From Rachycentron canadum (taxonomy: Eukaryota > Chordata > Actinopteri > Carangiformes > Rachycentridae), in contig CM076659.1 in the NCBI GenBank assembly GCA_038496675.1, forward strand, positions 12,493,035-12,557,034: a stretch of 64,000 bases of DNA, in the 5' to 3' direction. How positions within the stretch are numbered: the first letter of the stretch is position 1; each line of letters starts with the position of its first letter. Below the pieces are notes generated by a model. That model saw only the letters and a program-made list of their open reading frames with translations. It did no database searches and was not told the DNA's origin. Made by a program: the position numbers and the translations under genes. Shown here one piece after another: positions 20,786 to 32,479 of this stretch.

Positions 20786-22657
20786 GTAAGTAATAATTCC
20801 TCTAATTCATCTACATGTTTAATTAAATTATTACTGTGTGTGTGTTCATGCATCCTCATGCAGTCATTTAACGATTTGTTTGAATGTGTGATTGTGGTGC
20901 TGGTTAATGCCACCCTTTTGAAATGACCCTAGCATAATGATACAAAGCAAAACGAATTTATTTTGTAGTTAAATTAATGAATGTTAATGAATTAGACGGA
21001 AGATTTTCTCTTCAAAATCTTGAAAAATGAAAAATCAACCCAAAGCCAACAAAAGTCACAGTTGTGTACTTAACATCCTTTTACTCCACTCGAACATTAC
21101 TCTCATCACGGTTGAAACTTTGTTTGATAATTTAATGTGAATCAAAAAAATGTTGTACATAGCCTGCATGAAGGAATGCCACTTTCAACTAAAAAACTGA
21201 GACTGAACTGATCATACCGTTCATGCCGAGCAGTCTCTTTGCCATGATATCAACATTAAAATCGCCTGTTCATCCTTTATGTCAAACAAAGGTCATAACA
21301 AACCTGGGTGTTGTGTTTGATGACTAGCTCTCCTTCTCTGACTATACTGTTGCCATCTCCCAGTAATGCGGCTTTGCTCTCTACATCACGAATTACCTGA
21401 CTCAGTATGCAACCAAGCTCTTGGTCTATGGATCTATCTCACCTCAACTACTGCAATGCTCTTCCTGTGGGCCTCCCTTTGCACACAGTGAAACCCTTGC
21501 AGATCGTCCATAATGCAGCAGCCCATCTGGTCTTCAATCAGCCCAAAAGGGAATATGTCATTTGGCTACTCAGCCAACTACAGCAGCTACCCATGGTCTC
21601 CAGAATCAAATTCAAGTCACTAATGCTTGCCTTCAGAGTGACTGCTGGGTCTGCACTCATGTACTTGAAGCTAATCGTCGGTTTGTGCTCCTTTTCAGCC
21701 ACTGCGTGTTTCTAAGAAATGTTATCTGTCATCCCTGCGAGCAAAATAATCTCAGTCGAGACTGTTCTCGTCTGTGGTTCGTCTGTGGAACAAGCTATCA
21801 AATATTATTTATTTTCAAGGATCTCTGGAACACTCATCTCTTCTGGAAGCACCTCCTCTCCTAACAGCTTTTAACACCCTAACATGCCTAACTAGTACTT
21901 ATGATACACTTTCAGTGCACTTCTTTACTTGATCTCCCTGTTCTTATTAAATAGATGTAATTTGTACCAATGTTACCTACTGCACTGAAAGTTTAGTGAT
22001 CTGCCTAACTTGTAAGTTGCTTTGAACAAAAGCATCAGCTAATTGAGTAAATTTCAATGTAAAATGGCAGTAAAAATTGGATTTTCACCCTGTAGACACA
22101 TGGAGAGGAAGATGACACAAGTTTGATAACCACGCTGCCAGTAATTGTTTGCTAGCATGGTAGCCTTAAGAATTCATATTGACTCAAATGTTCATAATGA
22201 AGTGAGTTAAGTTGAAACCTATATATATATGAAATATATATATATCCTACTTAGTGCAACTGATAGCTCATCCTATTATACCAATTTTTTTTTTTTCTAC
22301 ATCCTCCCTAACATCTCTTCAGACAAGATGGAACATTGCAGCATCTTTATTTTTACCACCAGTTACTGCATGTGCCTTATTTTCTTTGCAAAAGTGCCTT
22401 GTGAAAACATATGGTTAATTCATTGCAGAGACTTCATGCATAAGTGATGTGTCTGGCCTCCACTCACTTTTTAACCACACTGTTCCAGTAAGGATGAGTT
22501 AATTCTTAACTAAATTAAATGTGAAAGAAACAAAGGCTGGTATTTTGGGTTGGTTTTTCTTTGTGTTTTTGTTGTGGGTTTGGTTTCTTCTTTGTGTTTT
22601 TTTTTCCATGTGGACTACAATCACATATCTTACTGTAAATGTTAACTCTTTGAACAG
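20786..22657 (+). other. pcdh15: pcdh15 intron
   Basis: A 1.9-kb intron dominated by an L2-type LINE 3' fragment (about 21225-22065). A short (TA)n pair lies at 22219-22243. No other gene was recognised. Confidence 0.75.
21225..22065 (+). mobile_element. L2-type LINE, 5'-truncated 3' end
   Basis: In one frame (21407-21715) the segment reads SHLNYCNALPVGLPLHTVKP, LQIVHNAAAHLVFNQPKREY and LSQLQQLPMVSRIKFKSLML. This is the conserved end of the L2 reverse-transcriptase ORF (DYCN-L--GLP, LQ-IQNAAARL, LHWLPV--RI-FK). Upstream, NLGVVFDD followed by a stop and LSFSDYTVAIS shows the same ORF broken by stop codons. The 3' end AAGTTGCTTTGAACAAAAGC then ATCAGCTAATTGAGTAAAT is the characteristic L2 tail (GTCGCTTTGGATAAAAGC-like). 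It is a dead copy in sense orientation within the pcdh15 intron. Confidence 0.88.
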
Positions 22658-22777
22658 GCGTCAGGCTGAGTGTGCCAAAACTGCCAGGATTCAGATGGCT
22701 TTACCACCGGGAGGGAAAGCACCTCCTGCAGTTACACCCAGTGCTAACCTCTATGAAGAACTGGGCGACAGCAGCAT
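22658..22777 (+). CDS. pcdh15: pcdh15 exon: common cytoplasmic juxtamembrane region
   Basis: A 120-bp exon with acceptor TGAACAG and donor GTGAGT. It reads RQAECAKTARIQMALPPGGK, then APPAVTPSANLYEELGDSS, ending in the split codon AT. RQAEC-KTARIQ-ALP and HLYEELGDSS are shared by PCDH15 cytoplasmic isoforms. The proline-rich middle is shorter here than in mammals, where it contains a long proline run. The final AT is completed by the first base of whichever exon follows: G (Met) for the CD1 exon at 24655, A (Ile) for the candidate microexon at 23887, or C/A (Ile) for the exon at 30070. This is the branch point of isoform choice. An unspliced message stops at once (ATG TGA). Confidence 0.95.
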
Positions 22778-24654
22778 GTGAGTCAACCCTGACCCTTTAT
22801 TATCTGTTTCCTAACCCGCCCACCCCACCTCTCCTCATGACTAGCAGGTACTGTATTGTGCTCTGCAGGTTCCTTTCTTTGAATTCCATCCACCTGCATT
22901 AGACATATTAGTAGCTGCACCATTGGATCTCTCTGATCTATGGCTTTCAAACCATGATCAACTGTAGATGTCCACAAACCACTGCAGCACAGCTGGTGAT
23001 TAGAATTTAGCTTATGTATGTGTTTCTAATTTGACTGTGCATGCATTTTTGCCAGGCCCTCTCTCAAGGTAAGATTGTTGTTAAGGTCATAAAATACTAA
23101 ATAAATAGAAACAAATGGTCTTAATAATTTATGTTGTTTTAAATTACTTTAAACCATTGATTAATACCTACACTGAATGCTTCCAGAAGTTGCCTATGTC
23201 CAGAGTGTTTTGCCATCAGAATTGGATTTCAGCTTTCATGTTAAATACTATTTGGGTAATGAAATGCTATTACTCGTGGAGTAAATGTGGCTGAATTGAA
23301 ACTGGTGCCCTGGTTGGGTTTAGTGATTTTGATTTGCAGAACCTTACTGCCTCTAAAACCATAATTGCTGTTTAAAAAAAAAAAAGAAAAGAAAATGGAA
23401 ATTTAATGCCAAGCTGTAAAGAGACAGATGTTGACCAACAGTCAAAAACAAGCAGAGGCTTTTGATTCTGTAACGGGAGGAAAGCTCTCGTGGGGATTGT
23501 ATTGTAGCCGAGCATCATTTTATTTAGGTGTTATTTTCCAGCCCGCACTAGAAATAAGTGGAGTTGGTCCTATAAACAATTCTATGAAAACACTTTGAAA
23601 CTCGTATGTGAAACTCAAAGTTTTCTATGCAGAACGATAGTTGGTTTGCATGATAGACTGATTGTGCATGCGTTGTGTTTGGGCATGCTCTCAGAGGCAC
23701 ACAGCAAATAAATCAGTACAGTATTTCCACTTAGTAGGCAGAAACTCGATATACCTGTGCGCTTACACGTCCTCTCTGTCTTCATTTTTCGTTAACACCT
23801 CTGACATTTCTGCTTTAGTCTTCTTACCATCTGTCTGTGTTTCCATTTTCTCCATCATCTCTATTCCCCTGTCTCTCTGGATTCAGACTGCAGTAAGTAA
23901 TCCCAAAACATATGAGGTCAATGAATATGATCAATATTATTTATGATTATAGCACAGGAGCTGCACCTTGTTTTCCTCTTTTGCTTATAGCTTTTGCTGA
24001 GCATATGCACATACTATATGTAGTTAACGGTTATTAGAATGGTAGGGCTTTTTTATCTTCATCATTTTATCAATACCCTTGTGTGTAAATACGCATTAGT
24101 TGGTATTGCCAGTTTTGTTTGTTCACCTTGGTGAGGTGGTAGCTGTTGGAAAGTTTTGTAGTTTCTTTTAACCTTTTAAGCCTTCCGTGTAGTCAGAAAA
24201 AGTGAAGCTCTCTTTGAGTATAAGGACTTCACTTTAATAGCTATCACTATTATAGCTGTCTCCTCTCTGCCTTTCCATTAGACAATCATCTCCTTTTGTG
24301 TTTGCCAGTCGCATCACATCCCCTAGTGCTGTGACTGATTGCTCTAATGCATCCAGTATGGTTTGAACGTGTTCATTTGTGTTATATAATATCTTTGTTT
24401 ATCTACGGGCCAATGATTTTAAAATTTTAATTAAATGTTTAGGAAATAATCAATTAAGTTGAGCTACTTAAATAAACAGGAAATGCATTGCTTTGTTAAA
24501 TTGATCAGATTAAGTCACAGTACTAGGAGTCATGATAGCACTGTTGCCTTTACCTCACCCTTTTTTCTTTGCTTCATTCGCTCTGAAACCATCAATCTTC
24601 ATCTGTTTCAAGTCTTTTTTCTTTCCTTTCCACCTCCACCTTTTACTGGGGCAG
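22778..24654 (+). other. pcdh15: pcdh15 intron before the CD1 exon
   Basis: A 1.9-kb intron containing a candidate 6-nt microexon (23887-23892) and an A-run at 23373-23393. The acceptor of the CD1 exon is preceded by a very long pyrimidine tract (24620-24646). No gene was recognised. Confidence 0.75.
23887..23892 (+). CDS. pcdh15: Candidate pcdh15 6-nt microexon
   Basis: The bases ACTGCA sit between GGATTCAG and GTAAGTAATCCC, with a strong pyrimidine tract upstream (CCATTTTCTCCATCATCTCT, CCCCTGTCTCTCT). Both splice sites are near consensus. Inclusion keeps frame: AT + A CTG CA + G reads Ile-Leu-Gln instead of the single Met. Some mammalian PCDH15 isoforms have Ile-Leu after GDSS, which agrees with this reading as far as I recall. 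It is inferred from sequence alone, and the donor and acceptor could be coincidental. Confidence 0.5.
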
Positions 24655-26173
24655 GGCTAAAAAGTCTGTCATTGAAGAGGCTGACCACCAAAGGATTTTT
24701 AGCACCTTTGCCCGTCGCGCCATTGCAGCCCGTGGCAACGGAGCATTGCATGTCAACTTACCCAAGTCAGAAAGCAACGTGACCTTCCTCTCTGACTGCA
24801 ACCCACTCACCACTCACAATCCTGTCTACGATGACACCAGTCCCCTCAGTAGCCCTGATGCCTACGCACAGGGGGAGGGTCCGTACGGAAAACGGTTCTC
24901 CCTTTCTCCTTCCCACTCAGCAGGGTCAGGATGTGTCTGGTCAATGCCTGCTCGCATTCATGGAGGGCTGCACAGTTACGAGGTGCCAAGGAGGCAAGCT
25001 CTCATGGACCCAGGCGACTGGGAGCTGCAGATACTCCAAGCAGCCATGAGAAGCGAGCAAAGGCCACAGAGTTCAGATACATGTCAACTGAGTGGCAGGA
25101 TGGAAACCAAGTTGTCGGTCCGTGAGCAAGCCAGGCAGTTTGAGCAACAGGCCCTGCAGGAACAAACCCTCAAGCAAAACAGAGGCTCCCAAGGCTCACT
25201 TTCTACCATCCTTGTCGGGGATAGAGACAGCGATGACATGCTGGAGCTGACTTCAGAAACCTTGCTCTCTATCATGGATTACCCCTACAGCCCAACATCT
25301 GTAGGTAGAGACGTGCCCCCCAGTATTATAATTTCCCAGGGAGAGGAGTCGTGGCCCCTGGCTAGCCAGAGGCCAACTCCGCCTGTCCTCCGGAAGTTTA
25401 GCTCCAGCATCTCCAGCTACATGACATTGCATCCTTGTCAGATCACAGTGGAGATCATACCAGACCCACCAGAAAATCCTCCACCTCCTCCTCCACAGCA
25501 GCCACAACCACCACCCCCACCCACATCTCCTCCCTCTAGTCCACCTTCCTCTCCACTTCCAACCTCCCGCCTTCATGGACCTCAGTGTCCTCCTCCATCC
25601 TCTCCCCCTCCTAACGACAGACCACGTGCTCCCCCACCTCCACCACCCCTTCCTCCCCCTCCCTCACCCGCTAGTGATCAGTCGCGCCCCATCGTCCAGT
25701 TTGTTCCAACCTCTTTGCCGCCCCTGTCCTCACTTCGCCCTGTTTCAGAAAGAAAACACCCTCCTCCTCTCACCTCATCACAAACTGATGTGGGGAAGAA
25801 GGACCTTAAAGGGATCCTGAAAAACATCCAGAATCTAGCCGACATAGAGAGGTCTGTTGCCAACCTGTACAGCCAAGTAGACAAAAATTGCAAGGTGCCC
25901 AAGTTTAACAAGAAACCACAAGTGACTGAGGAATCAGAGGGTGCTAACAAACTGCAAAGCTCTGATCCTTGTGATGAGCAGAGCACGCCAAAAACAACCA
26001 ACTCCAGCTCTGCAGTCCAAAACAACTCGACAGAAAGTACGAACTGTAGTGAAAACGGAACAAGTCAACTGAACATGGCAATGGAGGTTCAGCAGACAAG
26101 CCAATTGAACTCAAACAGCCCAGACACTGCAGAGTACAGTGATCACTTTTCCTCTCAGTCCACAGTGTTCTGA
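24655..26173 (+). CDS. pcdh15: pcdh15 terminal exon, CD1-type cytoplasmic domain
   Basis: The acceptor GGGGCAG opens an exon of 505 codons ending TGA at 26171. It begins AKKSVIEEADHQRIFSTFAR and contains NVTFLSDCNPLTTHNPVYDD near residues 34-53, matching TFLSD--DLSAHNPLY of mammalian CD1. A helical Gln/Glu segment (REQARQFEQQALQEQTLKQ) lies near residue 155. A proline-rich region (about residues 264-341) has PPPPPP runs suited to SH3, WW or EVH1 partners. KGILKNIQNLADIERSVANL at about residues 383-402 is the conserved CD1 helix. The last residues STVF form a class I PDZ ligand, as STSL does in mammals. The real start is the splice site, not an ATG. Overall similarity to mammalian CD1 is patchy except for these blocks. 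Confidence 0.93.
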
Positions 26174-29100
26174 CTTTTTCTCTTTGTCTCCAGACTCTCA
26201 TTATTTCCATTTATACATCTCCATGCCTGTTTGCCTGTTATTTCTAAATGCTTCCCTTTTTTTGCACAGTTGGTAGTGTTTTATATAAGCTATAGCTTAA
26301 TGCATTTTTACTCATTGCTCTGTGTGAAAATCAAATTTTAGTGCCACCTGCCAAGAAATGTTCTCAATTTTCCCAGACCGACTGTACAATATGCTTACAT
26401 TAAATAGGAACATAAAAGAGGCTTGTATATGGAGAATCACTTTGGCTTAGTTTATTGGCGTGTATTAATGATCTGAAGTGCTATGAGATCTATGAGAGTG
26501 TAAAGTACACCCCAGAGTTCACAGATTAATCGGGTCATCATGTAATAAGTATGTTGTCTAAGTTCATAATTGTAACATTAAAATTTCATAAACAAACCTG
26601 TTTTAATTGAATTATACTATCACCAGAATTTTTTTAAATACTACATCCCTGAAGTCTGTTTCGTGAAACAATTTCCTAGCTGTATATTGCTGATTTGCTC
26701 TTTTTTCTTCTTCACTGGGATAAAAGCATGAAAATTTAGGATGCTGTTGCTTTCCACAGAATCCAAATCAGGCAAAAAGAAAGAAATTATAATGTTAGAT
26801 GTTTTTTTTTTTTTTTTTTCAAATGAGGGAAAATTACCATAAGAATTTCCCAAAGGTATGCAAAATGTGTGAAATAAGCTTCACAGTATTCAGAAAAGAT
26901 GATCACACATTTGTTGTGAAACATATTCATAAAGCTGTTGCAGTGACTTAAGATCACATATTCCATTTTTAGGTGTACTGAACAGGGACTATGTGCAATG
27001 ATGAATGAATGCGAGAGAGAACTGTGGCAATATAGATGAAACAAACCAAAAAATGCAAACACCAAAACAAACATCATATGAAATAAAAAACAATAGATAT
27101 CACACAACAGAAAATCCTTTGATTTTGATGTAATACAACTGATTGCAGATATGATGGGGCCAGACACTTCTAAAGAAAACATTATGTTGGACAAAGTTTC
27201 ATCTATAAAAACACATTGACTTTGGTTTCCCAACAGACTCGCGTTGAATAAAGAGAGCCAACCTCTGGGGGACCTGTCCATTCACATGTGTGCAGAGAAC
27301 CTCCCAGCATGATAAAGTAGTCACTGTGATGTTCGGCCACACACTGGAAAAGGCTAATTAGAGAACCAATCAATCGTTCACTAGGGCCACTGCCTGTGGG
27401 ACTGTCAACTACTGTTACCCTCTCCTTTCCTTTTCCATTCTTTGACCTTCTGCCTGTCCCATTCGTCTGTGCTTCTCTCATTCACTTCTTCTCCCCCTGT
27501 AGTTAGTTCTAATACTTTCCAATCCGTGGCCTCTTCTTGTTAATCTTTCCTTGTGGATCTCGGGAGATTCTATTACCATCTTTATACTCATTGCCATGCG
27601 GCCTCTGTCCCCTTTCTCTTCCATTTTTTTCTATGCTAAGGTTTTTGTGTTTTTTTTTTTAGCTTCCTCTCTTCTTTCTTTCTTCCACATACCCTTCATT
27701 CGTTTGTTTCGCCCTCCATGCCCTAAGGCAAATGGTCTTAGCGTACTTCCCTTCCAGAGAAATGTAATGTTTGATTCATCACACGTTGCCCTGATGGACA
27801 GATCGAAGGCCTTCTAATTCTGTATTCCATGTTCACTACATGGGGTAATCTCTTTTGTAAAGAGGCTAGCAGTTCACATGCTGTTCCTTTCAACCCAAAG
27901 AGCAGCAAGCTTGAATGCATGGTATTCTTTATATTCCATTTTTACAGTTGGTTTTATCAAACTCCTTTGTGTCCCGAGTGATAATTCAGTATGACAGCAA
28001 GAAAGAAAAAATACACACAAGGAAACCAAATTTTAACATTTTGCTAATTTTAATGATTAAAGTAGTTCTGAACTTTATATTGAGAGCATTTTTCCACAGA
28101 AAAAAGAAAACCAGGAATGAAACATGACCAAAATTAAGGGTGAGCAATTGAAGTGTGGAGAAATTTCTAAGATGGTTCAACTAACCAATAAGCACTGAGC
28201 GTTTTACTGACGAGAAAATACAAACCCATGACCATATGAAATGTGTAATATAAGTATATATTTATATCTAATTATATATTTAGATCTAAATACTATCCTA
28301 GTACAAAGTAGTGATCAGAGAGATCCTTTGATGCATGGAAACATCTACCACATATTTAATGTTTCAAGAAATAGTTCAGCCTTTTGAAAAAAAAAGAAAA
28401 AAGAACAATTGTTCTTGTTTGTAATGACCATTTGATGCAAAGCCACATCTGTACAGTAAATATGTAGCTAGGGCTGGTTAGCTTACTTTGACAGACAGAA
28501 ATAGGTGGAAAAACAGATCTGCCTACCGACCTACCTATATTATGTTTGTTTGTTTGTTTTTTTTGTTCTTACAGGGGATTATGGTTAAACAATTGTCCAG
28601 CACAAAGTCCCTCACAAATCCACATCTTGTTTTTATTTTTTGGTTTTCTAGGGATTAAAGAAACAAGATACAAAGTGTATTGTTGACATCGCAAGTCTAG
28701 CCCCTGTTTTCCCCTGTTTCCAGTGTGTCTGCTAAGCAAAGCTAACTATTTTCTGGATCTAGCTTCATATTTTCTTTGCAGACATGAGAAGGGTCTCCAT
28801 CTTCTCATCTAACAATTGATAATTAATAGTTGGCTTTGTTTTGTTTTGTTGGGAAATCGATTTGTGGCAGCAGAATAAGACAGTGGCAAGTGAAAAAAAT
28901 CCACAATGGCAAAACTATTTATTTACAAAGCCAAGATCCACCCTGCTATTGATATAATATGCTGGTTTCTTCAGTAATTAAGTCTTGTTGTAATTCTGAC
29001 CTCACCTCTCCCACCTCTTTTTCTACAACATTACCTTATCACACATCTTCCCCCAAGTCCTCTCTTGTGCAAACTTCCTATGGCTGCTGTCCACCAAGCC

Positions 29101-30069
29101 ATTTTTCTTGATGTTGTATGAAGCAGCAGTAGCCGGCAGCCAAGCCAACAGGTCATCCATCAGATCCCACTCCCATCATCCACTCTGCCTGGGAGGTGTG
29201 GCCATATGGCTCTGCCCTGTCCCCCTGGTCCCTGCCCATAATAACAGATTACAACTCTCCAGAGGAAGCTCACATCATTGCTTGGCCATATATCTGAGTG
29301 TGAAAGTCGTCATTATTTATGGGCCCAGACAGGTTACAGTTGTACGCTTGTGAACCTGGAGGTTTCAGGCAGGCTGCTCCATTACTCGCCGTTTCTCATT
29401 GACTTGTATCGAATGCACTGCAAATGCACGGCTGTTGCCTTCAGGAGAAGCTCCGTTGTTGTGCTTTCTTTTTTTTGTCTTTTTTGTTGTTGTTTTTTTT
29501 TTTTTTTTTAATCTGTTTGATAGAGTAGAATTCATAAGATTTACTTACTTCAATTTAGAAAAAAACATTGCTGTCTGTGGAGAGAAAATTGCACGTTATG
29601 ACGTGATAACCAAAGACAATTTCATTAACTTTCTTTCAGTTAGTAATTCCTCCATGAATCACAATGTCCTTTTCATATCTGCTAGGAGATGCTCTAGATA
29701 TGTCTGTATAAACACTGACTTTTTTCAAACTCCAATCTTCCCAGCCTCTTTGATATTTGCGTTTATTGTATCTTTTTTTTTTTTTTTTTTCCCCTGTTTG
29801 GATGAGATAACGGGTGAAAAAACAGCCCACACCAGCTTGATAACTTTGTGGCCTTAGGCACCCTCTTTAAAATTGAAGAATATCTGCAACTCTTTAATTT
29901 AACACATGAAAACGCACAGTAAGTAAAGCAGCAATTTCCTCACTGGTCAGCAGAATGTAGACACGCTAGTCCTGTATACTTAACATTTAATTTATCTAAA
30001 AGCACTTGAAATTTTGCTGCCAGTCCATATTCATTGTTTGTCTTATTTTCTCCTTTCTGCGGCTCACAG
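26174..30069 (+). other. pcdh15: CD1 3' UTR, then intron for the alternative tails
   Basis: The first few hundred bases serve as the 3' UTR of the CD1 transcript. Possible poly(A) signals ATTAAA lie at 26399-26404 and 26577-26582, neither compelling. For the longer isoforms the whole stretch is intron. It contains T runs (26802-26819, 29488-29509, 29772-29790) and an interspersed repeat at about 28368-28830. No other gene was recognised, and the open frames here have no family resemblance. Confidence 0.7.
28368..28830 (+). mobile_element. Short interspersed repeat, copy 2 (longer)
   Basis: It begins with AAATAGTTCAGCCTTTTG and contains GGGCTGGTTAGCTTAC, GGATTAAAGAAACAAGATAC, TTTCCAGTGTGTCTGCTAAG and GCAGACATGAGAAGGGTCTC, ending TCTTCTCATCTAACAATTG. 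It shares its central block with the copy at 14446-14595 and resembles a non-autonomous element frequent in teleosts. It is diverged and non-coding. The boundaries are approximate. Confidence 0.6.
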
Positions 30070-30091
30070 CAGACGAGGCTACGGCAGACAG
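30070..30091 (+). CDS. pcdh15: pcdh15 22-nt exon with tandem acceptor
   Basis: CAGACGAGGCTACGGCAGAC plus AG, followed by GTAAGC. Joined to AT (22777) it reads Ile-Arg-Arg-Gly-Tyr-Gly-Arg-Gln, then continues in frame with QQQLLRPSLL. The acceptor is CAGCAG (30067-30072). Using the second AG would start the exon at 30073 (19 nt) and drop one Arg. Arg-rich YGRQ followed by QQ-LLRPSLLRPE occurs in mammalian CD2/CD3-type tails. This exon opens the alternative route that bypasses the CD1 exon. Confidence 0.82.
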
Positions 30092-30720
30092 GTAAGCATT
30101 CCTGATGTTTTTATCTTATTGTTGTGCCAAGAAATGTTGTCACTCTCAAGGCACCTTGAGGCAGCTTATGTCCTATTATTCTTATCTATAACTTGCTTGA
30201 TGGAAAACACTGAATGAGATTAAGATGAGATCCCAGTGATAGGACTTCTGACACTGACATTACAGTTTAGGTTTGATTCGAAAGTCTGTTGTATTCTCGA
30301 ATGTTCTTGTCAAATAGCAGATAAGCATTTGGATGAGTTTTTCTTCTCTGTTGGAAAACATAATCAGACCAAACAACGTGACACTGACATTAAATTCTCA
30401 TTTTGTCACCTTCAAATAATCTGTAAAACGTTAACGTCCAAAAGACACAAAATGTTTTGTTTTTGTTGCAGTTTCTTACTTTCTTGCTCTATTGCATGGT
30501 TAACACCTTCCCTCTTTTTCCTTTCTTTCCATCAATATTTCATCAATATTTTTCACCCTGCTTCTCCACAATGTATAACAGTTTTAGCAGTAAACATAAG
30601 AGAGGCCTGCTTTTTCTTTCATTGTAAAATGTGTAGTGTGACCTCTTCCTTTGTTTGTTTCTCTCCTGAGCATTCCTTCCTCACATTACCTTATCCTTCT
30701 ATTGTACTAATATTTGGCAG
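30092..30720 (+). other. pcdh15: pcdh15 intron
   Basis: A 629-bp pyrimidine-rich intron. A 166-codon open frame runs through it (30236-30736) but shows no family resemblance and is in the wrong context. Nothing else was recognised. Confidence 0.75.
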
Positions 30721-30759
30721 CAACAGCAACTGCTGAGACCGTCTCTTCTGAGACCTGAG
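30721..30759 (+). CDS. pcdh15: pcdh15 39-nt exon
   Basis: After ATTTGGCAG the exon reads QQQLLRPSLLRPE in phase 0 and ends GAG before GTAGAA, a weak donor. The peptide matches the shared proximal part of mammalian CD2/CD3-type PCDH15 tails. Being 39 nt in phase 0-0, it can be skipped without a frameshift. Confidence 0.88.
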
Positions 30760-30895
30760 GTAGAAACTGCTTTTCTTAATTCACAGGGATTGTAGTCAAT
30801 CTGCTGTATATTTACCCTTTCTGATGCTGCTGCTCTTCTTTTGCTGTCTTTCTCCAAAGTGTGCTGACTATTTTCTCTTTCTTACTTAAATGCAG

Positions 30896-30969
30896 GAACT
30901 GTCCATGGAGTCAGGTATTGACCCGGGCCAAGACTACTACACACAGGACTACTATAATTACGACCAAGG
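30896..30969 (+). CDS. pcdh15: pcdh15 exon: Tyr-rich cytoplasmic segment
   Basis: A 74-bp exon with acceptor AATGCAG and donor GTGAGC. It reads ELSMESGIDPGQDYYTQDYY then NYDQ and a split glycine. It is conserved with mammalian PCDH15 (ELSMESGIDPGQ-YY-QDYY). The clustered tyrosines next to acidic residues are possible phosphorylation sites, which is inference only. It continues in frame at 33411. The intron before it (30760-30895) is only 136 bp. Confidence 0.93.
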
Positions 30970-32378
30970 GTGAGCATGCAGTCCATTGACAGTCTCATCT
31001 CTCTCCAGTCTTACTCTAATCCATGGGGCTGATCTCCATTGGTTCATTTAAAGTTACATTACAACCTATTTACCGTGACCTTGCCTTGCAGCCTCCAGTG
31101 CTGAGGCCCTTGGGGAATGGAAAACATTTCAAAGACTTTCAGACTAAAATGATGTGCATAACTTACACTGCACCTTCAGCATTAAACAACATCTGAGTTT
31201 TTACCCTCTCTTCTCCCACCAAATTAGATCACTTACATCGCTTTGAGTCAGTTACCTGCAGGCCTAAAAGTATTTTCCCATGGTTTATTGGATAGAGGGC
31301 ATTTTGACCAGGCTGTTACATTGACCATACAGTCTAAAGAGTAAAAACATGAGCACCAAGCTGGAGCAACTGTAAATGTTCCCGCTCTCTTGCAGGTGAC
31401 TTACACTACTCTGGGGAATTACTCTACATGTTTATCAAAACAGTGGGAAGCTTTTAAACCTTATATTGCTGAAAGAAAATCTGACAGATGTTAATGTGTC
31501 GTAATTGTCTCCCTATTCACTCCCTGACCTACCTTTCCTGTCATCTTTAATAACTTTAATTACTGTGTCTGAATCAAACCAGCCTACGTTTGCAACAGGC
31601 TATAAATATATTTAAATGGTATGTCACAAAGTTCATTGTAAAATCTGCTGTATCCAGTGAATGTGCCATCGCCATGATCGGATGCCTTTGATCTGGTTCT
31701 ATTTGGGATGAGGGGCACACTTTGACAGCAGTTAAGCTTTTAATCCAGCAATCACCAGGCCCTTACGTGTTTAGAGAGTGGCAGTGATATCGGCCAATTT
31801 TCACTCCTCTCAAATGTAGTGTTGTACTGTAAGAAGAATAAAGTCTCACGTTCAATGATCCGAGCCAATTAAGGCCGTCCACAACACTAATGCATACTAC
31901 CTAATGGCAGACAGTATTTTCAAATACGATTTTAATGTTTAAAAGTTTTCATCTGTGCTTCTTTCAGGTCACATAGTGTATACTTGCCAATCAACCTTGA
32001 AATAAAAACAAAGTATATTTAAATCTGGTCTCTTTTTCAAAACAGCAGACTGGAAATTAGTTATACAACTGATTTTATGTTGGGTTTTTTTGGGCATTAC
32101 ATGTTGTTATTATAATTCATTAGTCCTCTTTGACAAATATGTACTTTGTTGTGTTTACCTACTAGGTAGACAATATTTTGAGAAATATCTACCCTCATCG
32201 TGTTTTTTTTTTTTTCTCCTTTATATCCTTCCACATTCGAGTTATTCCTAGGAAGTGCAACAAATTACAATAATTACTGCCTATTTTATGAAAGAGTGCC
32301 AAATCTACAATTAGAGAGCAGCTTATATTTGGCACCAGCCAAATATAACAGAGAAAAGTTTAGGAGATAGAAATGCTT

Positions 32379-32402
32379 AAAAAAAAAAAAAAAAAAAAAA
32401 AA
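32379..32402. repeat. A24 homopolymer
   Basis: Uninterrupted A run about 80 bp before the plus-strand repeat copy. Confidence 0.9.
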
Positions 32403-32479
32403 CTTTAAAAAGGAGAAGAAGAATTACAAATATAAAATGTCTTTAAGGTCTTATATGACAGGTAGTGAAATGAAAGTGA

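Noticed and set aside
26787..27281. 164-codon minus-strand frame after the CD1 exon
   Set aside because: No start context, no family resemblance, and low-complexity Lys end from a T run.
29399..29857. 152-codon plus-strand frame
   Set aside because: It consists largely of poly-Phe from T runs, with no similarity and no splice support.
30236..30736. 166-codon open frame over an intron
   Set aside because: It overlaps the 39-nt exon in another reading context, has no recognisable domain and is hydrophobic/Phe-Ser-rich, as expected of T-rich intron sequence.
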